This document shows, piece by piece, positions 43,196-52,353 of a stretch of DNA of 64,000 nucleotides. The position numbers were made by a program, and so were the translations under genes. Every line of letters begins with the position of its first letter. Position 1 is the stretch's first letter. Origin of the DNA: Thiotrichales bacterium (GTDB lineage Bacteria > Pseudomonadota > Gammaproteobacteria > Francisellales > CACEW01); NCBI GenBank assembly GCA_947478525.1, contig CANJVU010000001.1, positions 1 to 64,000 of the forward strand, in the 5' to 3' direction. Below the pieces are notes generated by a model. That model searched no databases. It was not told the DNA's origin and saw only the letters and a program-made list of their open reading frames with translations.

Positions 43196-43420
43196 TTATT
43201 TATGACGATCGCAATAAGGGATCAGCGACAAATAGCGTGCGCGTTTGATCGCGGTGGCTAATTGACGTTGGCATTTGGCACTGGCACCGGTAATGCGGCT
43301 TGGCACAATTTTGCCGGTTTCAGTGACGTAATCTCTCAACATATTAACGTCTTTATAGTCGATTTGATCCGCACTTTCTTTGGTGAAACGGGTCGGTTTA
43401 CGACGAAAAAAATTACTCAT
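43196..43420 (-). CDS. rpsR: 30S ribosomal protein S18
   Basis: 74 aa, starting [13 protein letters not shown] at 43420 with AGGAG upstream. The start lies inside the end of rpsF (8-base overlap). The core [23 protein letters not shown] and [20 protein letters not shown] is canonical. Confidence 0.97.
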   Translation of the reverse strand: MSNFFRRKPTRFTKESADQIDYKDVNMLRDYVTETGKIVPSRITGASAKCQRQLATAIKRARYLSLIPYCDRHK

Positions 43421-43829
43421 GACGATCTCCTCTTCTGCCGTGCTCATAACGATCTGAACGTTCTGGACGATCCGAACGATCAGAACGCTCTGGGCGATCG
43501 GAACGCTCTTCTTTCGCTTGCATCATGACCGAAGGGGTAGTGATGGCCAACAATTGGCTGGTGATCATATTGCGCAATACGGCGTCGTTAAAACGGAACG
43601 CATCTTGCAATTCTTTCACCGCGTCGTTGTTACACTCCACGTTCATCAACATATAATGTGCTTTGTGCAATTTGTTGATCGGATACGACAATTGACGACG
43701 ACCCCAATCTTCCAAACGGTGGATCTGACCACCTTTGCTTTCGATGATTTCGCGATAACGCGTCACCATCGCTTTTACTTGTTCGCTTTGGTCCGGATGA
43801 ACCAAAAACACGATTTCATAATGTTTCAT
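43413..43829 (-). CDS. rpsF: 30S ribosomal protein S6 with charged repeat tail
   Basis: 138 aa. The ferredoxin-like core ([41 protein letters not shown]) matches S6. The C-terminus is a repeated Arg/Ser/Asp/Glu tail built from RSDRPE units and encoded by near-identical short DNA repeats. First gene of the operon. Confidence 0.97.
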   Translation of the reverse strand: MKHYEIVFLVHPDQSEQVKAMVTRYREIIESKGGQIHRLEDWGRRQLSYPINKLHKAHYMLMNVECNNDAVKELQDAFRFNDAVLRNMITSQLLAITTPSVMMQAKEERSDRPERSDRSDRPERSDRYEHGRRGDRHE

Positions 43830-43937
43830 TCCATGTTCTCCCTATGGATTATCAGTGATAAGCCTTTGTATTCAACTCCAAAAGGCAAGGAGCGCGAGGA
43901 TTTTACAGACAAATTTACATAAAGGCAACCTCTTTTT

Positions 43938-43960
43938 CCCTCCCTTCTCGCGAAGGAGGG
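43938..43960. other. GC-rich hairpin in the 43830-44078 gap
   Basis: CCCTCCCTTC, TCGC, then GAAGGAGGG form a stem with one bulged C. It has no adjacent T run on either strand. The 249-bp gap lies between the divergent rpsF operon and the gene at 44079 and otherwise shows only AT-rich promoter-like sequence. Confidence 0.4.
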
Positions 43961-44078
43961 TTAGCGTGGAGCGGGAAAATATTTACAAAAATATAAATTA
44001 ACATAAGATTTAAATATCTTTTATCTTAGCGTGTATGCTGGTAGAATGCACCCCTATTTTTAGGATGAGAGAAAAATC

Positions 44079-46964
44079 ATGCTTAGCGCTCCTATTACCG
44101 CAGATGCACTTATTAATTGGCAAGATCTCACCATTACTTATGATTGCCAGATATACACACTAAATCAACAAACCGAATCAGTGATGACAACATGGCCACC
44201 TCAGGTATTGGACGCTCTGTTAACCATTGTACTCACTGGACTCTCCAAATCTCCGACAGGTGATCACACCACCGAAATACCCAGATTTTCACAAATTCCC
44301 GCAAAAACACCTCTGGCTAAAATAGCAAAAAAATGGCAAATCCCCTTTACCGCACTCGGCGTAAGTCGCGTCTGGTCTGGCAATTATGGTTTTTTTAAAG
44401 GACAATTGAAAAAACGGGTCGGCAATAGCGATGAGGAAATCGGCCTGTCCACTATTCTTAGCGTTGCAACCACTTATTCGTCGGTTGCACAAATTACCGA
44501 CTCCGCAGAAAGTGCTTTTAAATTCTTACCCACTCGAACAGCAACCACTAAAATTCATTGGGTAAAAGATCTCATCCCTTACACCACTAACTCAAAATTA
44601 CTGCAAAAACTTTTGATTATTTTAAATGTAATAACAGGAATCGGCGCAGCAATTGCCATGGCAGGAATGGGTCGACAGGGTCTAAACAGCGCTTTCCATA
44701 TGGAAAAACATGAGGCTTCTAATATCGCACTAGATTGCCTTACCGCTGCAATACTGCAAGCAAATTTTATCAATTACTTTGGACAAATGGTTGCTTTATC
44801 TGGTCTATTATTTCCTGACAAAACCGATAATTCCGACATTCACCTTCAAGAAATCATGATTCGATTGTCGCATTTATTTAATCAACAATTTAAAGAAATT
44901 CACCAGGCACAGCGTACCTGTATTGATAGCCCGACGACAGAACCCTGGAAACCGATGACACAAAGAATCATCGATTTTCTGGAGCGAGGTAATATCTGTA
45001 TTCATGATACTGGCTCTGGCAATTTAATGTTGAGTTTGCTGTCAAAATTAACCGACATTGCTGTTGCAAAATGCACAGAAACAGCCGTCAAAACCGTTTC
45101 TATGACAGACATGACCATTACCGTCCACCCGCCTCGCCCACTGCCCATTAAAAAAGTAACCCTGGCTGTAGTTCCCTTGCTTGCGTTATGCGCACAATTC
45201 CCTTACTACATTGGTGCAAAAGAATTCTTTAAAACCGTTGGATTGCATAACACCTACATCAACAGCCCACTCAGTGCCTTCTGTGTGAGTGCGCTGCTTG
45301 GAATGAACATTAACTTGCCGGTTCGTCTGGCGAAAGTGTTAGGCACTTCTACCAAACTCAATCCACTACACACCACCATCACCTTGGGAGCGCATGCTAA
45401 CAATAGCACCACAGACGAAAACCCAGTGACCAAAACAGAAATTGGAGTAGCGCTGGCTGGCGGCATCGCAGGTGCACTATCCGGCACTTATTTCGCCATT
45501 GACGATCAAAAAGATATACCAAAAGCAATACAATGGAGTAACTGGCCAATGGTGAGCATCGTTGGACTGATGCTGGTTGTCACCAAAGTGGCTTCGGTAT
45601 TAAATACATTGCTAAGAAAAAAAGAAAGCGCTCATTTAGAAGTGAAAATATTAGAATCTCAAACTTTAAGGCTCGTTAATTTATGGGAACAAGCCAACGA
45701 GTTGAATACCAAATTAACTAAGAAGCTTAAACCACCGATCGACTTACCAGAAACTCTGAAACAATGGACTGAGTTACATACTATTTCAGCAACTAACAGT
45801 ACGAGACTTATTGTATTGCTCAAGCAAGCCATCAATGAATTTGAAGGAAATATTCAGCAAGGCAAGCTTCAATTAAGTCATATTAGCGCGTCTCCAGCGC
45901 GCATCCCCCTACTTACTGACAGTGTTGACATCCCGATAGGCGTTGACTCTATGGATGCCTATGGCCAAATCAGACGCTTACTAGATCCACAAGCGCTTCC
46001 AATAGCCGGGAGTACCATGACTAGTCCCCCTGGCGCAGCGGAGAGTAAGCACACCCCCAGCGATAGCTTTCTACATGATGATTTGCCACTAACCGAAGCA
46101 CAACTTATTGACCACCAAACCATCTGGCTTGAATATAGCAATAAATATGAGCAAATTCAAAGCATAAAGGCGGCACTATCAAAAAGTAGTATCACAATAA
46201 CAGATGAGATAACGCATACCCCGCCAAATTCACTCAACCTCGGGGAAGAGACTCCGCAACATGGCAATAGCGCTAGGATTCCTTTGCTATCATTACCAGC
46301 ACACTTACCCACACAGAAAAATCTGGAAACGCTAAACACACAACTTTCAGGTGTCAACAAAAGCCTAGCGGCGTTAGAAACCCTCAAACGGTTTGTGGAC
46401 GCAAATACACCCTTCTTATCACGCTGCCAATATCATTGGAAATATTGCGCCTCCAAAGCCCTTTCCACTTTTTTGCGAAACACAGAGGAGACTATTTCAA
46501 CAGAGAACTACCATCATTGGATCAGTTTCTTTGAGAATGCACCGAAATGGTTTAACCAAACCTCTTATCATTTTGGCGCCTCCTCCATTGCGGCAGATGT
46601 TGTGTTTCAAAGCTCTGCTGTTGGCCAACCACCAACAATCACCACACTCAGCCATCGCCTCAACCATGCCTGTACACTAAAGACACTACACCAACGCTAT
46701 GAAACCGCACATCGAGAAGCACATGCCTTTGGCATTACCTTAACCGATCGACCTGATTTTTCGCAGATTACTGAGACTACGCTTTTCACGACCGATCTGG
46801 CACCTCTTAAAACGCGTGTATCAGCAGTTGAAGCCGCAATAAAAACAGCAAAAACTACCGCAAGTTATTGTACTCACGGCGCCGCAAAACTTAGCTTAGC
46901 GTTTCAAAAACTCGGTTGTTGCAGACCAATCAATCCGGTAACAGCACTAACAGCCTCGCCTTAA
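44079..46964 (+). CDS. Large protein with several membrane segments, unknown function
   Basis: 961 aa, not recognised. There is no signal peptide; hydrophobic segments lie internally at about residues 173-197, 357-381, 396-415, 457-475 and 488-510. The N-terminal 170 residues and the C-terminal 450 are soluble, with helical and possible coiled-coil stretches (SLAALETLKRFVD). This plan, large soluble ends around an internal hydrophobic block, is common among membrane-targeted Legionella and Coxiella effectors, but no family is identified. The leader TAGGATGAGAGAAAAATC before the ATG resembles those of the genes at 29919 and 49022. It stands alone between ribosomal genes and pepA. Confidence 0.8.
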   Translation: MLSAPITADALINWQDLTITYDCQIYTLNQQTESVMTTWPPQVLDALLTIVLTGLSKSPTGDHTTEIPRFSQIPAKTPLAKIAKKWQIPFTALGVSRVWSGNYGFFKGQLKKRVGNSDEEIGLSTILSVATTYSSVAQITDSAESAFKFLPTRTATTKIHWVKDLIPYTTNSKLLQKLLIILNVITGIGAAIAMAGMGRQGLNSAFHMEKHEASNIALDCLTAAILQANFINYFGQMVALSGLLFPDKTDNSDIHLQEIMIRLSHLFNQQFKEIHQAQRTCIDSPTTEPWKPMTQRIIDFLERGNICIHDTGSGNLMLSLLSKLTDIAVAKCTETAVKTVSMTDMTITVHPPRPLPIKKVTLAVVPLLALCAQFPYYIGAKEFFKTVGLHNTYINSPLSAFCVSALLGMNINLPVRLAKVLGTSTKLNPLHTTITLGAHANNSTTDENPVTKTEIGVALAGGIAGALSGTYFAIDDQKDIPKAIQWSNWPMVSIVGLMLVVTKVASVLNTLLRKKESAHLEVKILESQTLRLVNLWEQANELNTKLTKKLKPPIDLPETLKQWTELHTISATNSTRLIVLLKQAINEFEGNIQQGKLQLSHISASPARIPLLTDSVDIPIGVDSMDAYGQIRRLLDPQALPIAGSTMTSPPGAAESKHTPSDSFLHDDLPLTEAQLIDHQTIWLEYSNKYEQIQSIKAALSKSSITITDEITHTPPNSLNLGEETPQHGNSARIPLLSLPAHLPTQKNLETLNTQLSGVNKSLAALETLKRFVDANTPFLSRCQYHWKYCASKALSTFLRNTEETISTENYHHWISFFENAPKWFNQTSYHFGASSIAADVVFQSSAVGQPPTITTLSHRLNHACTLKTLHQRYETAHREAHAFGITLTDRPDFSQITETTLFTTDLAPLKTRVSAVEAAIKTAKTTASYCTHGAAKLSLAFQKLGCCRPINPVTALTASP

Positions 46965-47027
46965 CCCTTGCCCTCACTTCTTCATCATGAGACAATGCCA
47001 CAAACAGTCTTATATATAGGGGTGAAC

Positions 47028-48509
47028 ATGGAATATCAAGTCAAAACCACTGCGCTGGAAAAACAAAAAGCGGATTGCATCGTCGTTGGCATTTTCGAAG
47101 GCCGCGAGTTATCCGAAGCTGCCACAAGCATAGATACTGCCAGCAAAGGGGTTATCAAAACCTGGTTGAAATGCGGTGACCTGGAAGGCAAAATCGGCCA
47201 AACATCATTTCTCTATCAAGTCCCTGGTGTGAGCGCTGAGCGCGTATTATTGGTTGGCTGCGGTAAAGCCAAAGAATTGACCGTAGACAGCTATCAAACC
47301 ATCATTGGCCATGTCTATGCCGCGACAAAGTTATTGCCCATTAAAACCCTCGCTTGCCCATTGGTCACTTTGGACATCAAAGACCGCGATATTTACTGGG
47401 CCACACGTTTCGCCGTAGAAACCTTTGAGCACAAACACTACCATTTACACACCTATAAATCCAAACCCAAAAAAGACTTACCTGAATTGCACGAAGTGAC
47501 TTTTATGGTCAGCAAAGCACAATCCACCCAAGTAACCTTGGGCGTCAAACATGCCACCGCCATTGCGCACGCGGTGAATACCTGTCGTGATTTAGGCAAT
47601 GCACCTTCAAATGTTTGCACCCCGGCGTACCTGGCCGATCACGCCAAAGCTTTAGCGAAAAAACACCCTAAAGTAACCGCTAAAATTCTCGACGAAACCG
47701 ATATGGAAAAACTCGGCATGCGCGCCCTATTGGCTGTAGGCAAAGGCAGCAGACACCCGAGCAAATTAATTGTATTACATTACCAAGGCGCCGCAAAAAA
47801 ATCTGAAGCGCCGATTGTATTGGTGGGCAAAGGCGTAACCTTTGATACCGGTGGTGTCAACATCAAAGGCCCAGAAGGCATGTTGGGCATGAAAATGGAC
47901 ATGTGCGGCGCCGCCAGCGTATTGGCCACCATGCAAGCGGTTGCTGAGCTTGATCTGCCCATCAACGTCTCGATGATCGCCCCCAGCGTCGAAAACATGC
48001 CCGATGGCAATGCCTATAAACCCAGCGACATCATTACCTCCTACTCCGGCATCACCATCGAAGTGCAAAACACCGATGCTGAAGGTCGTATGATTTTATG
48101 CGACGCCTTAACTTACAGCTTACAGTTTAAACCCAAAGCGATCATTGACGTTGCGACCCTTACCGGTGCGATGATTACTTCATTAGGCAGCGAATTTTCT
48201 GGCCTATTTGGCAACCATAAACCGTTGATCAACACCCTGCTCGAAGCGGGCGAACAAAGCAATGATGGTGCCTGGCATATGCCATTGAATGCCAACTATC
48301 AAAAACAAATTGACAGCAAAATCGCTGATATTAAAAATATGGGCGACAAAGGTGCGCCGGGTGCCATCGCTGCAGCCTGCTTCCTGGAACGCTTTGTGGA
48401 GAAAAATAACTGGGCACACCTGGATGTTGCCGGCACTGCGATGAACACCGAAACCACCGGCCGACCGGTGAATTTGTTGGTGCAGTACTTATTAAACCAA
48501 TCAAAATAA
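47028..48509 (+). CDS. pepA: Leucyl aminopeptidase (M17)
   Basis: 493 aa from the ATG at 47028 (AGGGG 6 bases upstream; the longer frame from 46968 lacks a ribosome site). Metal and catalytic motifs are intact: VGKGVTFDTGGVNIKG, MKMDMCGAA and NTDAEGRMILCDAL. The cytosolic enzyme removes N-terminal residues and may regulate genes as PepA does in E. coli. It is followed after 1 bp by holC, the order found in E. coli. Confidence 0.97.
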   Translation: MEYQVKTTALEKQKADCIVVGIFEGRELSEAATSIDTASKGVIKTWLKCGDLEGKIGQTSFLYQVPGVSAERVLLVGCGKAKELTVDSYQTIIGHVYAATKLLPIKTLACPLVTLDIKDRDIYWATRFAVETFEHKHYHLHTYKSKPKKDLPELHEVTFMVSKAQSTQVTLGVKHATAIAHAVNTCRDLGNAPSNVCTPAYLADHAKALAKKHPKVTAKILDETDMEKLGMRALLAVGKGSRHPSKLIVLHYQGAAKKSEAPIVLVGKGVTFDTGGVNIKGPEGMLGMKMDMCGAASVLATMQAVAELDLPINVSMIAPSVENMPDGNAYKPSDIITSYSGITIEVQNTDAEGRMILCDALTYSLQFKPKAIIDVATLTGAMITSLGSEFSGLFGNHKPLINTLLEAGEQSNDGAWHMPLNANYQKQIDSKIADIKNMGDKGAPGAIAAACFLERFVEKNNWAHLDVAGTAMNTETTGRPVNLLVQYLLNQSK

Positions 48510-48510
48510 C

Positions 48511-48930
48511 ATGCAAGTCGACTTTTATCTCTTAACCACCGCCGACCGCCTAGCCACCTGGGTATTCGCCGCGCGCTTGATTGAAAAAGTCTACCGCATG
48601 GGGCATCTCGTTCAAGTCGCCCTGCCCACCACCACCTTAACCGAGTTTAACCAACTGCTGTGGACCTTCCGTACCGACAGTTTCTTACCACACGATATTC
48701 TGACAGAAAATAATCACGATTTGCCGATTATTTTACATGACCATCCAGAACCAATATCCACGCATCCCGTGCTAATCAACCTCACCCCACAACTACCCAC
48801 CCATTATCCTGAAACGCTGCAACGCATCGTTGAACTGGTGTCGCAAGAACCTACTGAGCTAGCCAAAAGCCGCGAACGTTATCGTGCTTATCAAACCCTC
48901 GGATTTACCCTACAAACTCATCGCCTGTAA
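48511..48930 (+). CDS. holC: DNA polymerase III chi subunit
   Basis: 139 aa. MQVDFYLLTTADRLATWVFAA and the segment ending FRTDSFLPHDI are typical of HolC, which links the clamp loader to SSB. It directly follows pepA, probably in one transcript. Confidence 0.93.
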   Translation: MQVDFYLLTTADRLATWVFAARLIEKVYRMGHLVQVALPTTTLTEFNQLLWTFRTDSFLPHDILTENNHDLPIILHDHPEPISTHPVLINLTPQLPTHYPETLQRIVELVSQEPTELAKSRERYRAYQTLGFTLQTHRL

Positions 48931-48958
48931 AAATATCACATAAAATTATTAATTTTAA

Positions 48959-48987
48959 TTGTATTTAGCAAAAATAAATTATACAAT
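48959..48987 (+). promoter_or_regulatory. Sigma-70 promoter for the phosphatase-like gene
   Basis: TTGTAT (48959-48964) and TACAAT (48982-48987) are separated by 17 bp. It lies in an AT-rich gap 34 bp before the ATG, with a GGGAGAG ribosome site between. Confidence 0.6.
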
Positions 48988-49021
48988 AGTATGTGATGAA
49001 ATTTAGGAATGGGAGAGAAAA

Positions 49022-50884
49022 ATGAGTGGAGCAGGAGCAGCGCCGACTGAGCATATTGCTCATACAGAATCAGAAACCTACGCACATAACGTCATAATAG
49101 CAGCCTTTAAATCAAGACTAGCAAGCCCAGCACAGACACTTTCAACCCACCAATCAACCCTTAATAGGCACATTGGAGATACACAAAGCGCTGCCTGTGA
49201 AACCCTAAAAAGTAATGAAATAGAACCCGTTTTAAGAAGCCTCTATCACTATCACCTTGCAATACGCAATCGCGCCGAAGCGGAAAATGGCATTATGGCC
49301 GACACAGTCATTTACAAACCAATCACCGAAGCAACAGCAAGTTCTCGCGTTGCAAAACCTATCCGTTCGGATATAGGTGGAACCGGTAGCGATGCCGCGC
49401 CCCTTCCCTCACTCGCGGTTTCTGTTGCCGCAAGCATAGGAGGAGGAGCCGAGCAAAAGACTGGGGAAGGGGAAGAACAGCCAACATATTGTGCAGCAAC
49501 AACCTATAGACATATATTTAATTCTACAGCAGCAAGCGCAGAGGATCCTCTTCAACACTTAATAAAAGAAAACTCATATCACTATCAAGCCATTGCGGTT
49601 ACTTATATCGCCGCCGCTTGTTTATATGTAAGAGCAACAAATAATTTTTTTCATAATCCTGAGCCCTCCGGAGATAACAAAACACTCAGCGAACTGATAA
49701 ACTCTGATTTAAGGAATATTGTTGATAAAAGATCACTTCACTATTTTGTTAATCAATTAGCAGAAGCCTGCAACCCAGTCACTGGAATGCGAGAGGCAAT
49801 AGTGCCTGCACTATGCACATTAAGGGATTGGGTATTTTGCCCCTATACTGAAACCGTTGCCACCACCTATGAAAAACAAGGCAGCGCTGGCATATTAGGT
49901 GCCACCGTAAGCGCACCACTTCCTTCTACTTTACACAACAGCGAATTGTTTATTCAAGCATTTGAGCGTGTTACAGGCACCTCTCGCACAGAAACTTTAG
50001 CAAAACTGAAAATTTTAACGCTTTGTAATGATAATCGTACAGTGGGCGTGGGCGCACAACTATTAGATTTAGCGATATTGCGCAATGCCCGTTATGAGAC
50101 GTCTGCCTTAACAAGCCGTGGTTTTACAGGCATCGTAATCCGTACAGTAAAACATTTTATGGTCTGCGCCGCCGTAGAAAATAAAGCACAATTTGACACC
50201 CTAAAAGCGTTGCTGGGCGATAACTTTGCTTACGTCACCTTAATTTCAGGACCCATGATCCCAGCGATCACCTCAGGCAAAGAGATTAAAAAATTAAAAG
50301 TTCTTGAAGACTTAAAAAAGGATGCAAGCTCTGCGGGTAATATTATTCACGCACCTGTAAAAGCAGCTACAGAAAAACAATTACCGTCTTTTGACCCCTT
50401 CTGGGCGAGTCCGAAAATAATAGCTATCATGAAAGACGACCATCGCCCCAGAAAACCAGAGAAAACATGGACGACTCCAACATTAAGCTGCCGCTTGGAT
50501 AAAGCGGTAAAAGCAATAAACCTGTTGGACTGTCCTTACGTCATAGGCTGCATGAGCACAAAAGATCGAACTGCGCTATTGGCAATTCTTTTGCATCAGC
50601 AAGGTGCTCACGAACCTCACCCTGGTATCGCCAGTCATTATACCATAATGGCAGGCACCTCATATGGAACGCCAGGAGCATGCGGAGTTAAATCTGCTGG
50701 AATGGGAGAAACATTAGCAAAACTTAATGGTGAGGTTGAAATATTAACCGGCGAATTAGCCCCCTTGGGAGGCATTGTTGCATCACCTACACATCAGCCA
50801 CTTGTTGGAGTCCTATGGCCTGGAAGCCCGGCAGTAGTTAGCGCTGCAGCAGCCGCATCCCCAGCAGGATCAACCCCGCAATAA
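49022..50884 (+). CDS. Putative phosphoinositide phosphatase (C-x5-R-T motif), effector-like
   Basis: 620 aa. Near the C-terminus it carries IGCMSTKDRTALLA, with Cys 510 and Arg 516. This matches the C-x-S-x-K-D-R-T loop of SopB/IpgD and INPP4-type inositol-lipid phosphatases and resembles Legionella phosphoinositide-phosphatase effectors. The Cys would form the phospho-enzyme and the Arg bind phosphate. The rest is mostly helical with Ala/Gly/Ser-rich linkers at about residues 115-160 and at the C-terminus. There is no signal peptide, consistent with a cytosolic or type IV-secreted protein. The last 47 bp overlap the convergent POT gene. Activity and substrate are inferred from one motif and would fail if the fold differs. 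Confidence 0.8.
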   Translation: MSGAGAAPTEHIAHTESETYAHNVIIAAFKSRLASPAQTLSTHQSTLNRHIGDTQSAACETLKSNEIEPVLRSLYHYHLAIRNRAEAENGIMADTVIYKPITEATASSRVAKPIRSDIGGTGSDAAPLPSLAVSVAASIGGGAEQKTGEGEEQPTYCAATTYRHIFNSTAASAEDPLQHLIKENSYHYQAIAVTYIAAACLYVRATNNFFHNPEPSGDNKTLSELINSDLRNIVDKRSLHYFVNQLAEACNPVTGMREAIVPALCTLRDWVFCPYTETVATTYEKQGSAGILGATVSAPLPSTLHNSELFIQAFERVTGTSRTETLAKLKILTLCNDNRTVGVGAQLLDLAILRNARYETSALTSRGFTGIVIRTVKHFMVCAAVENKAQFDTLKALLGDNFAYVTLISGPMIPAITSGKEIKKLKVLEDLKKDASSAGNIIHAPVKAATEKQLPSFDPFWASPKIIAIMKDDHRPRKPEKTWTTPTLSCRLDKAVKAINLLDCPYVIGCMSTKDRTALLAILLHQQGAHEPHPGIASHYTIMAGTSYGTPGACGVKSAGMGETLAKLNGEVEILTGELAPLGGIVASPTHQPLVGVLWPGSPAVVSAAAAASPAGSTPQ

Positions 50885-52292
50885 GACACACACCCAGCAT
50901 CCCAATCGCCAACAGCATAAAAATTTTGCTGTAAATTAACCCAAGCATCACGCGATCGGTGACCATACTGGGGTCAATCTGGCCGATGCTCGAGACCTTG
51001 CCGGCGAGATAGCCTGCAAGGGCTGCAAACAAATAATACACGCCCATAAAAGTGCTCTGACGCGATTTATCAATCATATGTCCCGTAGCAGCAAGCGCCG
51101 TGGGTGCAATTAAAATTTCGGCAACCCCTAACAGCAAATACCCCAATACCAAACTGCCGATCATCAACCCCATATCAATCTCTCGTGAACTGCTCGCACT
51201 GTCAAAGAACAACAAAAACGCCAACGCCGCCAGCAATAACCCAATAAACACGCGAAACATTAAGCGAAATGCAGTATGATCTGCTTGGACCTTATTCATC
51301 AGAGGGTTCACCACAAACGCGCCTAGCGCTACAAACAGGGGTAGTAATGCAGCAGTAGATTGTGCAGGAATCGAAAAACTCCCCAAATGCAACGTGCCAA
51401 TTTGCCGCGTGGCAAACATCGCCAACGCGCCACCGACTTGGAATTCCGTAATAAAAAACATCATCATAAACACATACAGCATTAACAAAAACAACAAAGG
51501 CCGCCAAGAGGTTTTTGGCGCTTTACGCCATTCGGTATAAAAGGCATAAACAGCCAGCGCAATAATCAATGCCACAAACACATTAAATAAGACCGGAATA
51601 ATTACCAATAGCGCCAGCACCACGATCAAAACAACCGTACCCACCAACATCAACACCGCTTGCCAAATCACCGAGATATCCCACGCCAACTGCAAATGTG
51701 GCCGCTCCTGTTCGCGGATAAACCGATACTGCGTCAAATACAGCACCAGGCTAATGGCAAAAAATGTCCCACTCACTAAAAACCCCAGCGACCAACTGTA
51801 ATGGCTGGCAATCCAACTCAATAAAATTGGCCCCGCAATCGCACCCACATTCATCGCCGCGTACAGCCACGTATACCCCTGCTCTTGCGCTTTGCTTTTG
51901 TGAGGGTATAACTTACTCAACAACCCGTTGCTATTGGCTTTGATCAACCCCACACCCCAAGCAATTAAAAACAATGCACCAAATAACACATAATGCGGAT
52001 GCGGTAATGCCAACATGACACAACCGATCATAATAAAAATATTGGCATAAATAATTGCTTTACTGCCACTGATCAACCGGTCCGAGACCCACCCCGCCAA
52101 CAATGGCATGGTATAACTGATGCTTAAAAATATGCCGTACAACGCATAGGCTTTATGATCACTAAAGCCAAACATTTGCGTCAAATACACCACCAGCAAC
52201 GTGATCAAAGCAAAATTAAAATAGCCGTCCCAAAACGCGATATTACACAAATACCAAAATACCTTCGGATGGCGTTGACTGGTGAAATTCAT
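50838..52292 (-). CDS. POT-family proton-dependent oligopeptide transporter
   Basis: 484 aa with about 12-14 membrane helices. Family motifs are visible: LLAGWVSDRLISG after helix 2, GVGLIKANSNGLLSKLYP and QEQGYTWLYAAMNVGAIAGP (POT signature region). It imports di- and tripeptides with protons, which fits a nutrition based on host or environmental peptides. AAGG lies 8 bases before the ATG. The 3' end overlaps the convergent gene at 49022 by 47 bp. Confidence 0.9.
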   Translation of the reverse strand: MNFTSQRHPKVFWYLCNIAFWDGYFNFALITLLVVYLTQMFGFSDHKAYALYGIFLSISYTMPLLAGWVSDRLISGSKAIIYANIFIMIGCVMLALPHPHYVLFGALFLIAWGVGLIKANSNGLLSKLYPHKSKAQEQGYTWLYAAMNVGAIAGPILLSWIASHYSWSLGFLVSGTFFAISLVLYLTQYRFIREQERPHLQLAWDISVIWQAVLMLVGTVVLIVVLALLVIIPVLFNVFVALIIALAVYAFYTEWRKAPKTSWRPLLFLLMLYVFMMMFFITEFQVGGALAMFATRQIGTLHLGSFSIPAQSTAALLPLFVALGAFVVNPLMNKVQADHTAFRLMFRVFIGLLLAALAFLLFFDSASSSREIDMGLMIGSLVLGYLLLGVAEILIAPTALAATGHMIDKSRQSTFMGVYYLFAALAGYLAGKVSSIGQIDPSMVTDRVMLGLIYSKIFMLLAIGMLGVCLIAGLILLGMRLLQR

Positions 52293-52337
52293 TTGCGAGA
52301 CCTTAGTTTATCGACTATAGTAAACGCATCATATCAA

Positions 52338-52353
52338 ATGTTATCAATAACAT
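52338..52353. promoter_or_regulatory. Palindrome over the start of the 447-aa gene
   Basis: ATGTTAT, CA, ATAACAT is a perfect inverted repeat of 7-bp arms that ends within the ATG at 52352. It occupies the place of a ribosome site, and no Shine-Dalgarno is seen. It could be an operator or translational control element. Confidence 0.4.
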
